Positions 51,860 through 63,410 are shown, counted from the first letter of the stretch. The stretch: DNA of 64,000 nucleotides from Polyodon spathula (GCF_017654505.1 NC_054565.1:2959468-3023467); one strand, 5' to 3'. The notes: a model not told the origin generated them from the letters alone. Made by a program: numbers and translations.

Positions 51860-52068
51860 CATTTCAAAATCTAACATGAAACACTGTACTACTATTAAGG
51901 CTTCCAGTAGACTTTTGAGAGATCAATTTATAGTTTCTTTTATTACATGGTTTTAAATAAGACCTAAATTAGGTTCATATAGTTTTTCTTTTTAAAAGAT
52001 GTCTGAATTTTCTAGGATTTTCTAATTTTCAAAATTCTAGGTAATGCAAAACTTGTGGCCAGAACTGA
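51860..52068 (-). mobile_element. Second copy of the 12340-type DNA transposon, no SINE
   Basis: The terminal ATTCTAGGTAATGCAAAACT then TGTGGCCAGAACTGA (about 52034-52068) matches the inverted ends of the 12340-12918 element. Internally, CCAGTAGACTTTTGAGAGAT (51904-51923) and TTTATTACATGG (51939-51950) match the reverse of CATGTAATCAAAGAAACC...AGTCTGCCAG in the first copy, so this copy is in opposite orientation. The other end is lost before the GA repeat. The region where the first copy carries a SINE is uninterrupted here. Confidence 0.62.
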
Positions 52069-53822
52069 AGCAACAGTTTAATTTTCCTTTTATAGAAATT
52101 AAAGGTGCGAACTTGGTCTAAAGTCTTGATAAATCTGGTTCTTAGCATTTAAAAATAAAACCGCTGTGCCCCCAGTTTTCAGATCAGGTTTTGAATTCAT
52201 TGGGTTAAAGTGTCTTTGAAATGTCAAGACTGTGCATGTCATTTATTCAATGATATTGCAATCATCACGTTCAGATCCAGTGAAATGTTCTTGCCTGACA
52301 GCTCGGGCAGTGGCAGGGTCTCTTGCAAAATATTCTCCAATATAAAGGTTAGAAAGCAGCTAAATCTACTATTATTTGTTCAAGATAGCATCACCACTAT
52401 TACTGTAATAAACAATATCTTCACTTTTTAATAAAGAGGTAGGTGGAGTTGTCAGCACAGGAGAGAAGTTCTTTGGTTAAGCTTTCGGTAGGAGGGTGTT
52501 TTAAAATTAAATTAATCACATTCTAAAATTACATTTTTTTTTTTTTTGATGTTCCCTGAATTTTTGTAATCGATCATAAGGAAATATTTCTCTCATTTAA
52601 AAAAAAAGATGTTTTGTTTTTTTGTTTTTTGCATACAATATACCATTGTCATTTTGGAATAAGTAGTTAGTTAAACATTTTCCTGTGCAATAGTTTGTTA
52701 CTATGGTTACCAAATACCCAGTTTCCTCTTTCCTGTCACTGTTCTACTACTTCCTCTTATAAATGCACGCCCCCTTTTTCTGTTTCCTCCCACTTCACCA
52801 ACTGCGCCTTCATTCTGGAGTTCAGGAATTATTAGTCCATCTTCTCTCCGCTCCCGATATGCATTGATGCTAAATATACATCCAAATACACATTACAGAC
52901 ATTCACACTGAGAAAGGAACTAATGTAGTGTATTGAAACAGTCTTCATATTGCTTTCCAGCTGTTTATAGACAGACACAGAATGTCATCAAATGTAAAAA
53001 ATTCAGATGCAAAAAACAAGGAACCTTAAACCTTAAGATATATAATCTGTACCTGTTAGACCAGTAAGCCGAAACATCTGTCATTGGATTTACTTTTAAT
53101 ATTTATATTAATATTAATAGTGGTACTATTTCACACAGTAAATTGCACTATCGTTTTCAAGACAAAGAAGTATATTCAATTGAAAAACAGGAAAGATGTT
53201 TAATGAATCTCCTCCAAGCGACTCATGAGTTGAGAAGCATGACATGCACATGCCTCTCGACTGTGGAGCTCGCTCTTTATTTGAATGGTGTATCACTCAC
53301 TTTGAACTACAAGGTTTGTGGTTTATGCCCAGCCCTTGTCTTTCCATTCGATTCAATAGGCTTTAATGCCAATTCATTCCAATGTGATTTCCAACTTCTA
53401 TGACTTTCAACACTCAATCATAACATATGTAGAGTAGCGGTTCAAGTCAATTGATCTAAAATCGCTGTCGTTAAAATAAATGAACTATATTATTAGATTC
53501 TCTGTCCCTTGGTGAGATTCTATCAAACTTTCCATGAGCCCAGGGCAACTGTTTTATGTTTAATATTTGATTAAAGTTAATATGTTTCCAACATTTTTGT
53601 TAATACCATACAGTGGCATGTTCTGGTTGTGTCCTTTAATGAAGGAACAGCACTGTGTTTTTTATTTAATCCTCTAAGAAGCTTCTCTAATTAATACAAA
53701 AGTGGAATAGCAGAATGTTTGAATATAAAACAAATATATCTGTGTTAAGAATAAAACAATATGTAATAGATTTATGAGACTGACATCTGACTAGAAAATA
53801 AAAAAATGATTGAGGAAAGCAA

Positions 53823-53826
<4 letters not shown>
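52069..53826. other. Non-coding DNA, nothing firm recognised
   Basis: AT-rich. GGTGTATCACTCACTTTGAA near 53287 with GGTTTATGCCCAGCC near 53319 weakly suggests an old tRNA-type SINE head. Open frames at 52210-52431 and 53143-53403 are unrecognised. Confidence 0.5.

Positions 53827-53876
<50 letters not shown>
53827..53876. repeat. (TA)n microsatellite
   Basis: About 25 uninterrupted TA units. Confidence 0.97.
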
Positions 53877-53879
<3 letters not shown>

Positions 53880-54692
53880 CACCACAATTGAGTATGAATA
53901 ACATACTCTGCCCTCATGCCCCGCGGTACATATGAGACACATACACTACTGTACAATGAAAATCAATGGAAAAGTATTGTTTGATTTTACATTCACTCAG
54001 AACAGTACAGCAGCGCTTCTCTCAGTTCCTTCTTGTTTTGCTGTGAACTGTGATTTTACAGAACTGAACTTCATGAATTCAACCTGAATCGAGACACAGA
54101 CAGTAAACTTTTAAATATCCAGAACCAATCCTCAATCATATTGGATCTTCGTCAGAACATGTCAGCTTACTGTAGTACTGGACTACAACACGCTGTTTGT
54201 TTCACTGACAAGATCAAAGGAGTGTTTTTTTACACCCCTCCTATTTTAAAAGTACACTAATAGTTCAGCAGGCGATCCAGTATACTTCTCCAATGTGACT
54301 TGATCTGATTGATGTTTGTCATGAGGACTGGCCCTTCAAACACGTACGATCCTGTCAGAAACACACCCACATTACAGAGGGAGGGGAACTCTTTATTTCC
54401 ATTCATGTGAATGCAGAACATTTAGTAGGAATTGGAGGGGATGGGAGGGGGTAGGGAGTGTTGGCATGTGTGGAAAATAAATGCAATTGAAAAGGAAAAC
54501 GCAGGTGTACATAGACAGTAGTGCCATTTTTTGACCTCACTAAACCGCCTTGTTATTTCATCACAGTGGGAAATAGGGCCATGATATACTGTATAATAGA
54601 ATCTTTAGGATAATGTAACACAATGAGGTTTAGAGCTATGAATAAAGCGTCGACCTCTAAAACTGATTTTTTTTTTTTTTTTTTTTTTTTTT
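53877..54692. other. Non-coding DNA ending in a T-run
   Basis: Unique sequence with a G-rich patch near 54437-54461 (GGAGGGGATGGGAGGGGGTA, which could form a G-quadruplex on the plus strand) and a T26 run at 54667-54692. Confidence 0.55.
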
Positions 54693-54739
54693 CTGATGCA
54701 AACAGGGATCAGATCTCTTTTTGGTCATAAGGATTTGGA

Positions 54740-55220
54740 GCCCCATTTAACTGAAATGAAATTCCTCACCTAATCTCTCTGCCAGTTCTGCTTTATTAGC
54801 GCATTACCCTTGTATGACAGAAATAGTCCCACTAACTTCTTTAAACCTTATCAAAGGAAGAGCCAGAGGAACGGTGTGTTTGGGGAGAGCCGCGGCCCTC
54901 ATGGGACTCCTAATGAGCTAACTGTGCATTTTTAACAAGAGCACGCTGCCTTCATGTGATAGGGGGCCAGGGATGACCTTGCTCCCACACTGTCTATCAT
55001 GTGTTATATTTATAAGAACAAAAACACCTTTGGTGGTAATAAAGGGAGAGAACGCTGGCTGTAGCAGCATAATGAATTACCGGTGCCGGTCAAGCCAGGA
55101 TACTTTCCTCGTGGGCAAGCAGGCCCGACGGTTTCCTTTTGTTCTTCTCGTTTTCTTTTTTCAAAGCCTGGCTGGTGAAATCCATGCATACGCTCTGCCT
55201 CATCATGTACACTCCTGAAA
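54740..55220. promoter_or_regulatory. Candidate conserved non-coding element
   Basis: Long repeat-free GC-balanced block. Contains CTTTATTAGCGCATTACCC near 54791, CTTATCAAAGG near 54847 (a TCF/LEF-type ATCAAAG core), CTCCTAATGAGCTAACTG near 54906, GGTGGTAATAAAGG near 55032 and GCATAATGAATTACCGG near 55067. This density of homeodomain ATTA cores fits a developmental enhancer. The overlapping open frames on both strands end in low-complexity sequence and look incidental. Confidence 0.45.
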
Positions 55221-55361
55221 AACAAAAGGAGGTTCTTGCAGGAGTTCTATATAGAAAGATTAGAACTCAAATGCTTCATATCTGGACCCTAATCAAATTA
55301 CTGAATCATAATTGTGTATCTGGAGTACTGTCTATATACTCTATTGTAAAAATATGTATAA

Positions 55362-55381
55362 TTATTATTAGTAGTAGTAGT

Positions 55382-55427
<46 letters not shown>

Positions 55428-55449
55428 TAATAATAATAATAATAATATA
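55362..55449. repeat. (AAT)n microsatellite
   Basis: ATT and AGT triplets lead into about 20 AAT units with a phase break near 55427. Confidence 0.96.
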
Positions 55450-55700
55450 ATTGTTTATACCTTCCAATAGATCTGTAATATAAAAATATTAATAAAACTG
55501 ACTTATCAACTAGTGTGGAACAAGCTCTGTTTAAGAAGGACCGTGTATTTTCTGTTTGCAGCACGGACATCATTCAAGAGGGTAAATGAGGCTAAAGTGT
55601 ATCAGGGGAAGATCTGGGAGATACCCAGAGGACCAGGCACGACTGGTCTCTCATTCACAAATAACATTGTCTGTGTGGCACATTTCTGTCTAACTGTGAC
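55450..55700. other. Non-coding spacer between microsatellites
   Basis: Unique sequence crossed by open frames that continue into low-complexity repeats; no gene recognised. Confidence 0.55.
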
Positions 55701-55752
55701 TGAAAGAAAGAAAGAAAGAAAAAGAAAGAAAGAAAAAAAGAAAATAGAAAAA

Positions 55753-55808
<56 letters not shown>

Positions 55809-55830
55809 AAAGAAAGAAAGAAAGAAAGAA
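55701..55830. repeat. (GAAA)n microsatellite
   Basis: GAAA units with a few A-length variants and a TAGA interruption; the plus-strand K/E-rich and minus-strand F/L/S-rich frames come from it. Confidence 0.97.
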
Positions 55831-55921
55831 TCGGAAAAATAAACATTAAAATGTTAATTCTAATAACATAAAATGAGTCTTTCAATAGGAAAAATTTGAT
55901 CTACAATGGGATGGAAATGCA

Positions 55922-55922
<1 letters not shown>

Positions 55923-55991
<69 letters not shown>
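55923..55991. repeat. (TTA)n microsatellite
   Basis: About 22 ATT units, followed by GTAGTAGTAGTAG. Confidence 0.97.
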
Positions 55992-56459
55992 TGTAGTTGT
56001 AGTAGTAGTAGTAGCAACCATTATTTAAAATTTTCTTAAGTCATAAGAATTTGTGTCCATTATTCAGCAGTAAAATAGTGTTCAAAAATGCAAGCTGTCA
56101 TGCTTTGACTTGAGCCCTTGTACATATTTAAGTCTATTCAATTAATATAAACACTGGCAGATCTAAATACTACCACTATTTAAATAATGAATAAAGGTCC
56201 AATAGTCACATTAAATAAGAAAATGAAGAAAGTCTGGCCGTATTTAGATCAATAGACTCCACTGCTTTTTAAAAACACATCCATTTAATCTTTCACACAC
56301 ATTTTACTCTACAGGACAGTAAACATATTTCAATCCCATGAGAATTTTATATCAGGTTAAATTCACAAGGATAATGTATCGTATTTATTCATTTTAATTC
56401 TCAGTTCCATGGAGAGGTAGCTAAAGCAGCTGGAAGTGAGGGAAAAACAAATCACTCCA
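55992..56459. other. Non-coding DNA, nothing recognised
   Basis: AT-rich unique sequence between microsatellites. Confidence 0.55.
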
Positions 56460-56485
56460 CCCCCCCCCCCCCCCCCCCCCCCCCC
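56460..56485. repeat. Poly(C) run
   Basis: About 26 consecutive C; a homopolymer this long is often mis-sized in assemblies. Confidence 0.9.
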
Positions 56486-56559
56486 GCCTACCCCTCTTAC
56501 ATAAAAACTGGGGTGTATGAAAATGCAGTTAGATAATTAGTTTATTCCTACAAAAACCC

Positions 56560-57180
56560 AAGTCGCTGCATTGTTATTATTTCTCTGATGTCTCTGACAC
56601 CTCAATGCAGAGTTATATGGCACTTGAAAAAAAAAATCCAATGAGCCCACTTGATATATCCGTAATGTTCCTTAATATTTTCATTTTGATGTAATTTGTG
56701 GCCCTGGCTTTTTAAATATCCGCTCTGTAATAATGTTTAATTTCAGGGGTCACTCTGCCAGGGAGTATATTAAAGCTTATAAAACTCATTTCCAAAGCTC
56801 CAATATCAAGCTGTGATCAGGTTAGGAGGGCAGCATCTGTGAATATTTCATCTTTTATCATGCTGATAATAAGGAGATGACAGAGCCGCATTATTACAAT
56901 GAGAGAATTGCTCATTTCGCCGGGGCTGCTGGAAGCTAGGGTCTGAGAGTGTCTGCACGTTACTCAATAAAAAGCAATTCTAAAAATGAAAAAAAAAAGC
57001 TAAGTTTACCCAGACGCCACACGGTTATTTGATTGCGATGAATAATAAATGGGGCTTGGTGGTTGCAGGTAGTTAAGGGGTGATAAGTTCTGATTTTCGA
57101 GGGCCAACTTGGAATTAACCCTTTTAATTGGGTCTTTTAAAGACTTAGCAAGGGCTGATGGAGCACCAGAAACAGAATTT
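56560..57180. promoter_or_regulatory. Candidate CNE, copy A of a duplicated pair
   Basis: Repeat-poor block with dense motifs: TTTATCATGCTGATAATAAG near 56854, GAGATGACAG (TALE-type TGACAG) near 56874, TTATTACAATGAGA (56891-56904), CTGCTGGAA (56926-56934), CTCAATAAAAAGCAATTCT (from 56963) and TTTGATTGCGATGAATAATA (from 57028). The last four recur in the same order in 58050-58210. No frame stays open across it. Most likely a distal enhancer; the target gene is outside the window. Function inferred. Confidence 0.55.
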
Positions 57181-57949
57181 GAATAAATTAATCAGTTAAT
57201 ATTGTGAATTAGTTCAAACATTGCTGTGCAAAAACACATCTGAACACTGCTAGGTGACTACCTGCTAGGAACACAATTAGTGTCTCATTAAAGTGTCTGG
57301 CATTTGTCTCGTGAGACGCAAACTTCACTATTATAGTCCCAGAGACTATTCTCCACTTATGAAGGGCTAAAATACTTGGGTGGACACTTGTGGTACATGC
57401 AGCAAGGAACAACTTATAGGAACTGTCTTGTGTGACAAATTTAACTGTTTATTTCCCAATTTGATATTTGTTGAAGTAACATTTATTTATTTATTTATTT
57501 TATGAGGAAGCTGGTATCAGTAAATAAAATAATAAACAAACATAGTAAATGAGAATGAGAAAATATTTAATTTATGCAGGGAAGTTTTATCTGTTTTGGG
57601 CTTGCAAAGTTATTGTATTGCGTTTCAGAGGGCAATGATGTGATACCTTTGTAAGCCTTGCCTTTAGAATCACAGTGTACAGATTTTACACAAATTGTAT
57701 CTGTACAATATAGTGTGCATTGTATACCAGAGCATAGGGCATTGTATTTGTGTGTTATGCAAGGGACTTTCAGGTATACGGAACATACCTTGCTGGTGTT
57801 GTGCTACAGCAGAGGTGAGTCAGTGCAGTTAAAGCAGCGCCCAGTCATGTTCATTATACAATATAATTCACTGGGGTCTGTTTACTCCACTCTTCATCAC
57901 ACATCAAACCCACTTCAAACACCTACGGACGCACATCTGAGCTGAACCT
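57181..57949. other. Non-coding DNA between the paired CNE candidates
   Basis: AT-rich, with an ATTT run at 57480-57500. Open frames at 57209-57412 (minus) and 57658-57945 (plus) are unrecognised. Confidence 0.55.
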
Positions 57950-58330
57950 GCGTTGCATCCCCTCTTTTTAGTGGCAGCCTTTTGATGAAGAGAAACTGAA
58001 CATTGAGATCAGACGGCAGCTCTTTAATAAGAGCTAATCAGGTGAGGGGGGTATGCCTTATTCCAATGAGAAACAGGCTAATTTTACCCCCACTGCTGGA
58101 AACGTCTGCCAGCGCTGCTCAATAAAAGCAATTCTGATATGAAAAGGAAGCATACCGCGCTGCCACTGTTGTTTCTTCATTTGATTTTGATGAATTATAC
58201 ATGGGGGTCCTGTCTTATAGGGGACTGGCTCAGTGGGAGTCATTATAAAATAAACTGCGTTGATGTGAGGATGGGTTTCAAAACAAACAGGCGACACCAA
58301 GGCTCTTTGAATCGGCTTCAAATATACCGG
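57950..58330. promoter_or_regulatory. Candidate CNE, copy B of a duplicated pair
   Basis: Carries TTATTCCAATGAGA (58058-58071), CTGCTGGAA (58093-58101), CTCAATAAAAGCAATTCT (from 58118) and TTTGATTTTGATGAATTATA (from 58180), matching copy A in order and strand. The first two anchors are 35 bp apart in both copies. Copy B lacks about 12 bp between the second and third anchors. Opposite-strand open frames here (58058-58321, 58139-58390) have no known domain and are not conserved with copy A. Confidence 0.55.
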
Positions 58331-59853
58331 GCAAGCTTTTTAATCTTTTTTTTTTATATATTGAAGTTTTATTTATTATATTCAAAATAGCTATAAACCT
58401 TGGCCACCATTAGCCAGGAGTTTGCCTTTTCTGTTGCCACGAGGACTGATTGTTTAAAAAGCCTCTCTCCAGCAGAATAAAATATCATAAATAAGAATCT
58501 AAACCCTATGATCTATCTTTTAAATTTTTTTAGAAATCTATAGTCAGCATTTACAGACCCAACAGCATGTTGGAATAATTATTGCTGTGGCATAAAATAT
58601 CTTATTGTTAAATATTGTATTCCATATATAGTTTGAAGGGTGAAAATATATATTGGTTTAATAAAAGAGTTAGTGAACACCCCCCTGACAAAAATTCCCA
58701 CATCTTACTGCCTGCTGGGTAATCAGTATAGTTGCCATTTGTTTTTAAGCACATGCATTTTTGATACCTGTATATCCTTGGTTATGAATCAACTGGGGGA
58801 TTGCTTCTGAAACAATTTCACTTCCTACCCTTCAGTCCGTCTGCGATAAACTTTTCCAAGCCCCTCAAAATCACTTTGTAGAATAAGAGAAAACAGCAAA
58901 TGGTTAAAGATGTTTGTACTAATTTAAAGAATGAATGACTGGAATATCTTCAGCATCCTATTTACCCTGGACCTCTGCTTTGAAAGAAGTAGGATCTAAG
59001 GGTCGGAACCACAGAGAGGTTTCAGGGAGATCAAGACGAGAAGAAGACTCAGTAGATGTAATGGCGACTGTGTGTTGCTGGAGGTTAATTGTAGAAAGCG
59101 TCACTTTTTAAAAAATAAAAACCCTATTACAGAGCATTCATGGTGTAGCACACTGGGGTTCCATTCTACCAATTAAATTACATTTATTAAAGGTTATCAG
59201 GCCTCTAATGTGGATGACAACATGTCCAAAAGAGGCAGTAAAGAATAAATGCATGCAATTTCATACCACTGAATTTACTGAGACAGAAAACACTCAATTC
59301 AAGCCAGTGACATTCAAGGTGTGTCTTTAGCGGGACTAACTGAAACAATTGTCTCGTTTGCAAAATTGGTCTGCTTTGCAGGGTATGCATCTATGCATTG
59401 TTTACTCCTGGAGCAGCTTCTCTGCACACTAATAAAAAATCCAGAGACCACATTATACAGCCAGCAGGATTCGCATATTCTCAGTTACACATGCAAGTTC
59501 TTGCAGAATGGCTAGGTGTTATCATTCATTCTGCTTTTCTATTACAGCAAGACAAATGGCACCCCTAGGGCTTGGGCTAGCCTCTTGAATGCTTATTACA
59601 GTTCACTTAAGTGGGAGTTGATTTAGCTTAAATAGGTTGTATCATATAGAGAAGACACTGTGCTGTCACTGCTATTTTATTCAGCTGCACTGTAACGTGG
59701 GTTTAATTGAATAATGCCTACTCTACATACCTATTAGGACATTAGATACATATGATGCCCAATAATTGGTTTTGCAACCAGCTAATTTTCCCCAAACCAA
59801 CAATATTTCATGTTGTTAATATCCAAACGTCTCGCAAAGGATATATTTAGTAT

Positions 59854-59886
<33 letters not shown>

Positions 59887-61329
59887 TACTAACAACACTT
59901 TTTTTTATGCTGCTGGTACAGAATTTTACACCCATTTATACATCTGGGGGGCGTTTTTCATTTTCAAGTATTATTTGAAAAAGTCATAAAGATGGAGGAT
60001 CACCATCTTGTGTTTCAATGTTATTAGCGTAAACATTCCCAAACCAAACCTTGAAATCAAATTTATTTTTCTTTTTTTGTTGTAATTTCATTTTTTATTG
60101 TTTTTCATAAATAATTACATTACTCCAACAAATAAAGTAATTACATATGTGATTATATATCTATACAGAAGATTAATTTATGAATTGAAAACAAACACAA
60201 CAACTGAAGTTGTATACATTGCTGTTAAACCAGATGTTAAATATCTTAAAATCTAATCACACATTACTAGTGTTTATATTAAATATATGATGGGTTTTAA
60301 ATAACTTATCAGTTTGGTTGTTTTTGATTTTTTTTTTTTTTTTTCTTGGAGAATAGTTTATTACTTGGAGTAACAACAAAAAAAGGTTTCTGCATTCCTT
60401 AATATATTTTGTATTTTGACATATATTGTTTCAAATTGGAAAAATAAAAACTCTCCATAACTAACATTATAGGCAGGTAATGGTATACAGTACACAGTGA
60501 TGAATCTGAAGAGTTGAATCTGTTGACCCTGATTATCACTTGTATTGGACTTGAACTTTAAGCAGATAAATGCATGTTAATTGAATACTCCAGTGCCTGT
60601 ATCTTCCTGGTGTTCTTATATAGTAATTAAACAGCAGTAATCCTCATTACTCATTCATACAACACACCCACAGCACCTGTATAGGTAATATGTTCAATGC
60701 AGGCTTGCAAGTTACTTCAATCAGTAATCACTCAATTGGAAATAACTAAAGGAAATACATCTTTAAAATATATTAAGCATGGCTTGGGGCAGCAGATTCT
60801 AAAAGTGAGCATCCAATCTGATGGCAGAAGCATGCTGTAAACGTGTGCAATATGTTTATTTAGTTCCTGTCCAGATCTGTCCTCTGATGACACCTTTGCT
60901 TCTCAGGGGACAAAACATGAAATCTGCTGGGTAGCAGGATAGCATTCCCAACCCTGTGCCACCGAGACAGGCAGTTACAGTTAAGCCTGAATCCACAGCC
61001 TCCTGAACTAAGTGGTACCCTTCTCTTGTCAAGCTTTTACAGATGGGTACCAGGAGCATAGCTCTAGCAGCAAGACGAAACTCTAATAAAGAAGTTATTG
61101 TGCAAGCATTGCAACCACACAGGTTTACTGAACCCACGCGCTAACCTGTTTAATAATATACTTTGGTGAAGAGCCCATGCTTTGTTTTGTTCTCCCCCCC
61201 ACCCCCCATCATCAAATTGACACTTCCTTTAATCGTACTTCATTAATCCAAAAAAAACCATTCCACTGCTAATTTCCATTGTTGTCTTTGTGAGTTGTAA
61301 TTCCTGTGAAAAGTATCATTTCTAATAAA
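58331..61329. other. Non-coding DNA, no gene recognised
   Basis: About 3 kb, AT-rich, with A28 at 59858-59885 and T-runs near 60328-60345. Open frames at 59205-59390, 59321-59515 and 60856-61137 have no recognised domain. Confidence 0.5.
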
Positions 61330-61650
61330 GGCTACATTTTTTCAAAATACTTTACGAGAAAGCCCCTGGAGACCTTTGAACATTTTTCATCAAAGTGTTC
61401 TGTAGCGATGAAGGCTTGATTTGTTGATAATTGATGATGCTATTATTACCAAATTAGTACCTTAATATCCTAAGGAGCTTGAAAACGAGCCTTCCAGTTT
61501 ATGAGGACAGAATATAATAGATAATTGCCTTTCAGCGTTGAAGTAGCTCAGTTGCTCGCTCAGGAAAATTGTTTCCCAATAAGTGCAATTCTATTTAATC
61601 AGAGGTCTCTGTAGAGATTCTTTTTAGTGGCACATTTAAATGTATCAATA
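61330..61650. promoter_or_regulatory. Candidate conserved non-coding element
   Basis: Repeat-free block with GATAATTGATGATGC near 61424, TATTATTACCAAATTAG near 61442, TAATAGATAATTGCC near 61514, CAATAAGTGCAATTCT (61577-61592) and GAGGTCTCTGTAGAGATTC near 61602. The CAATAA-GCAATTCT word resembles the third anchor of the duplicated pair at 56.9 and 58.1 kb. Enhancer-like texture; conservation untested. Confidence 0.45.
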
Positions 61651-61689
61651 AACAAAAGGAATTTCAGGAGTTTTTTGCCATTCCGTACA

Positions 61690-62001
61690 ATATGAAACCA
61701 GATGAATCCCAGGCTTAAACGAATGGGCAATGAAGAAAGGTTGAGAGAACCTGAAGAATTAGGGGGACTTGATTGAAGTCTTTAAAATCTTAATAGAAGC
61801 TGATGAAGTTAACCCAAATCAATACTTGAAGGGAAGATAGACTTGAGACAGAGGGCAGTAGAAAGGTCTTTATACAGAGAGTGATCAGGGTCTGGAATGG
61901 GTTACCTAGCCATGTTGTTGAGATCAATCAGCTACTAGGAACCGGGCGAGTACTGATGGACTGAATGGCATCTTGTTTGTAAAGTGTTCTTATTTTCTTA
62001 T
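61690..62001 (+). pseudogene. CR1/L2-type LINE, 3' end of reverse transcriptase ORF
   Basis: Translation at 61766-61813 gives DLIEVFKILIEADEVN, and in another frame 61869-61922 gives FIQRVIRVWNGLPSHVVE. Both resemble the C-terminal domain of non-LTR retrotransposon reverse transcriptases, where FxxRVIxxWNxLP is typical. The change of frame shows at least one frameshift. After the ORF end comes GGACTGAATGGCATCTTGTTTGTAAAG-type 3' sequence and TTCTTATTTTCTTAT, like the short tail repeats of such elements. Severely 5'-truncated and dead. CR1/L2 placement is by tail and motif; a related clade is possible. Confidence 0.8.
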
Positions 62002-62289
62002 ATGCAACAAAATTGAATGAATTGACAAGAATTGCCCCATTAGGATCATTTCAGAATACCCAGTCTGTTAAACTATAAAATCTATGGGATCTACAGCTGG
62101 TTCCACCCTCAATATACAAAAAACAATTTGATGTGCAAACTACAACAAAATAATCGACATAATGTTCAGCCTATATATTTTTATTCTGCAACCTGAATTG
62201 AAGAAAACAAACAAATAAACAGACAAACAATCTCATTCTAATCCCAGAAGGGATGCTCATTATTTGATTTTTTTTTTTTTAAAAGGGAA
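62002..62289. other. Non-coding DNA, nothing recognised
   Basis: Unique AT-rich sequence with an AAACAAAC-rich patch near 62207 and a T-run at 62269-62280. Confidence 0.55.
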
Positions 62290-62740
62290 ACTCCAGTGGG
62301 AGGCCCACACTCTTCAGATCAAATTAGTCTTGTCATTGGTGATCAGCGACACACAGAAGCAAGCCTCTCGATAGCAACATGTAAACAAAAGAAACACGCG
62401 GCCGATTTATCTGAAGCTTGCTTAATTTGAAATGTAAAACCCCTCATAGAAATAAGAAACTGTAAATAACCCAAGGTAATACATTATCTTTAAATGACAG
62501 TGGTTCATAAACGTTGTCCAATTATCATCTCATTAAGGGCGCTAAGTGGCCCAAAATTAGGGTCAACGACCTTCATCTGCAAGTAAAAAATAATTGTTAA
62601 CCTTCATATTAGCAATAAGCAAACCATTAACTAAAGCAATGCTGCAACAGACTCTGCAATAAATTCCTGTCAGAAACGAAGCCGCCCCATTTCTCATTCT
62701 TGTCTTGATATAATGAAAAACAATGAATCAGATTAAATTC
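62290..62740. promoter_or_regulatory. Candidate conserved non-coding element
   Basis: Repeat-free block with CAAATTAGTCTTGTCATTGG near 62320, ACATGTAAACAAAAGAAACA near 62379 (a FOX-type GTAAACA core), CTTTAAATGACAGTGG near 62490 (TGACAG), CCAATTATCATCTCATTAAG near 62518 and CCCAAAATTAGGGTC near 62551. No open frame of note. Strong enhancer-like motif mix; function inferred. Confidence 0.45.
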
Positions 62741-63410
62741 CATTGGGACAAATAGATATGTACTACACTATATAACATATTCAACAAGTATTGGGACACA
62801 TAAATAAATGCAGAGCGACTGCTTTTCAGTCACCAAAAATATATATTTTCTTCGACTTCACGGTAGCCTTGGCATTGACTATTGCAGCAACACATATTTG
62901 GGGAGTTTATTTGAAAAATAAATGGCTCATCAAGTCATGAATTTGTGGTAACTGGAAACAGTTTGGGGTAAAACTGCAGCAACAGCAAGAAAGTGTTCTG
63001 AGTTGGCAAAAAAAAAAAAAATGTGATAAATGCCCTCCCATATTTGTTTTTTTATTGTGTGGGTTAGTGTGCATTAGGATCTGTTTCAATTCTGAAATAT
63101 TTAAGCTCTAAGAATAAGCATTTTTAGGTACACAAGCACCTCAATTGACTTTTCTAAGGTACTGCAACATTTACTTGGTGGATTCTGAGTAAAGTTTCTC
63201 ATTGTAAACATTTGAAATGTATAATTCTGTTTTGCTTTTGCATTTCAAAACAGTGCAAGGTTTTGTTTGAGTTTTATTATTGGTGTATTACTTGTCATAA
63301 TTTACCAGATTTGGAGCTTAGGCCCTAAATGTGTACATTTTCCTTAATAGTTTGTCGCGCTTAATTTTGACAAAGTACAAAGAAACCTTTGTACAAAATC
63401 TTCGAAAACA
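62741..63410. other. Non-coding DNA, nothing recognised
   Basis: AT-rich unique sequence with an A-run near 63008-63020; minus-strand frame 62907-63089 is unrecognised. Confidence 0.55.

Noticed and set aside
53285..53340. Possible SINE head with GGTTTATGCCC
   Set aside because: B-box imperfect and no recognised core follows.
55513..55842. K/E-rich open frame
   Set aside because: Second half is translation of the GAAA microsatellite.
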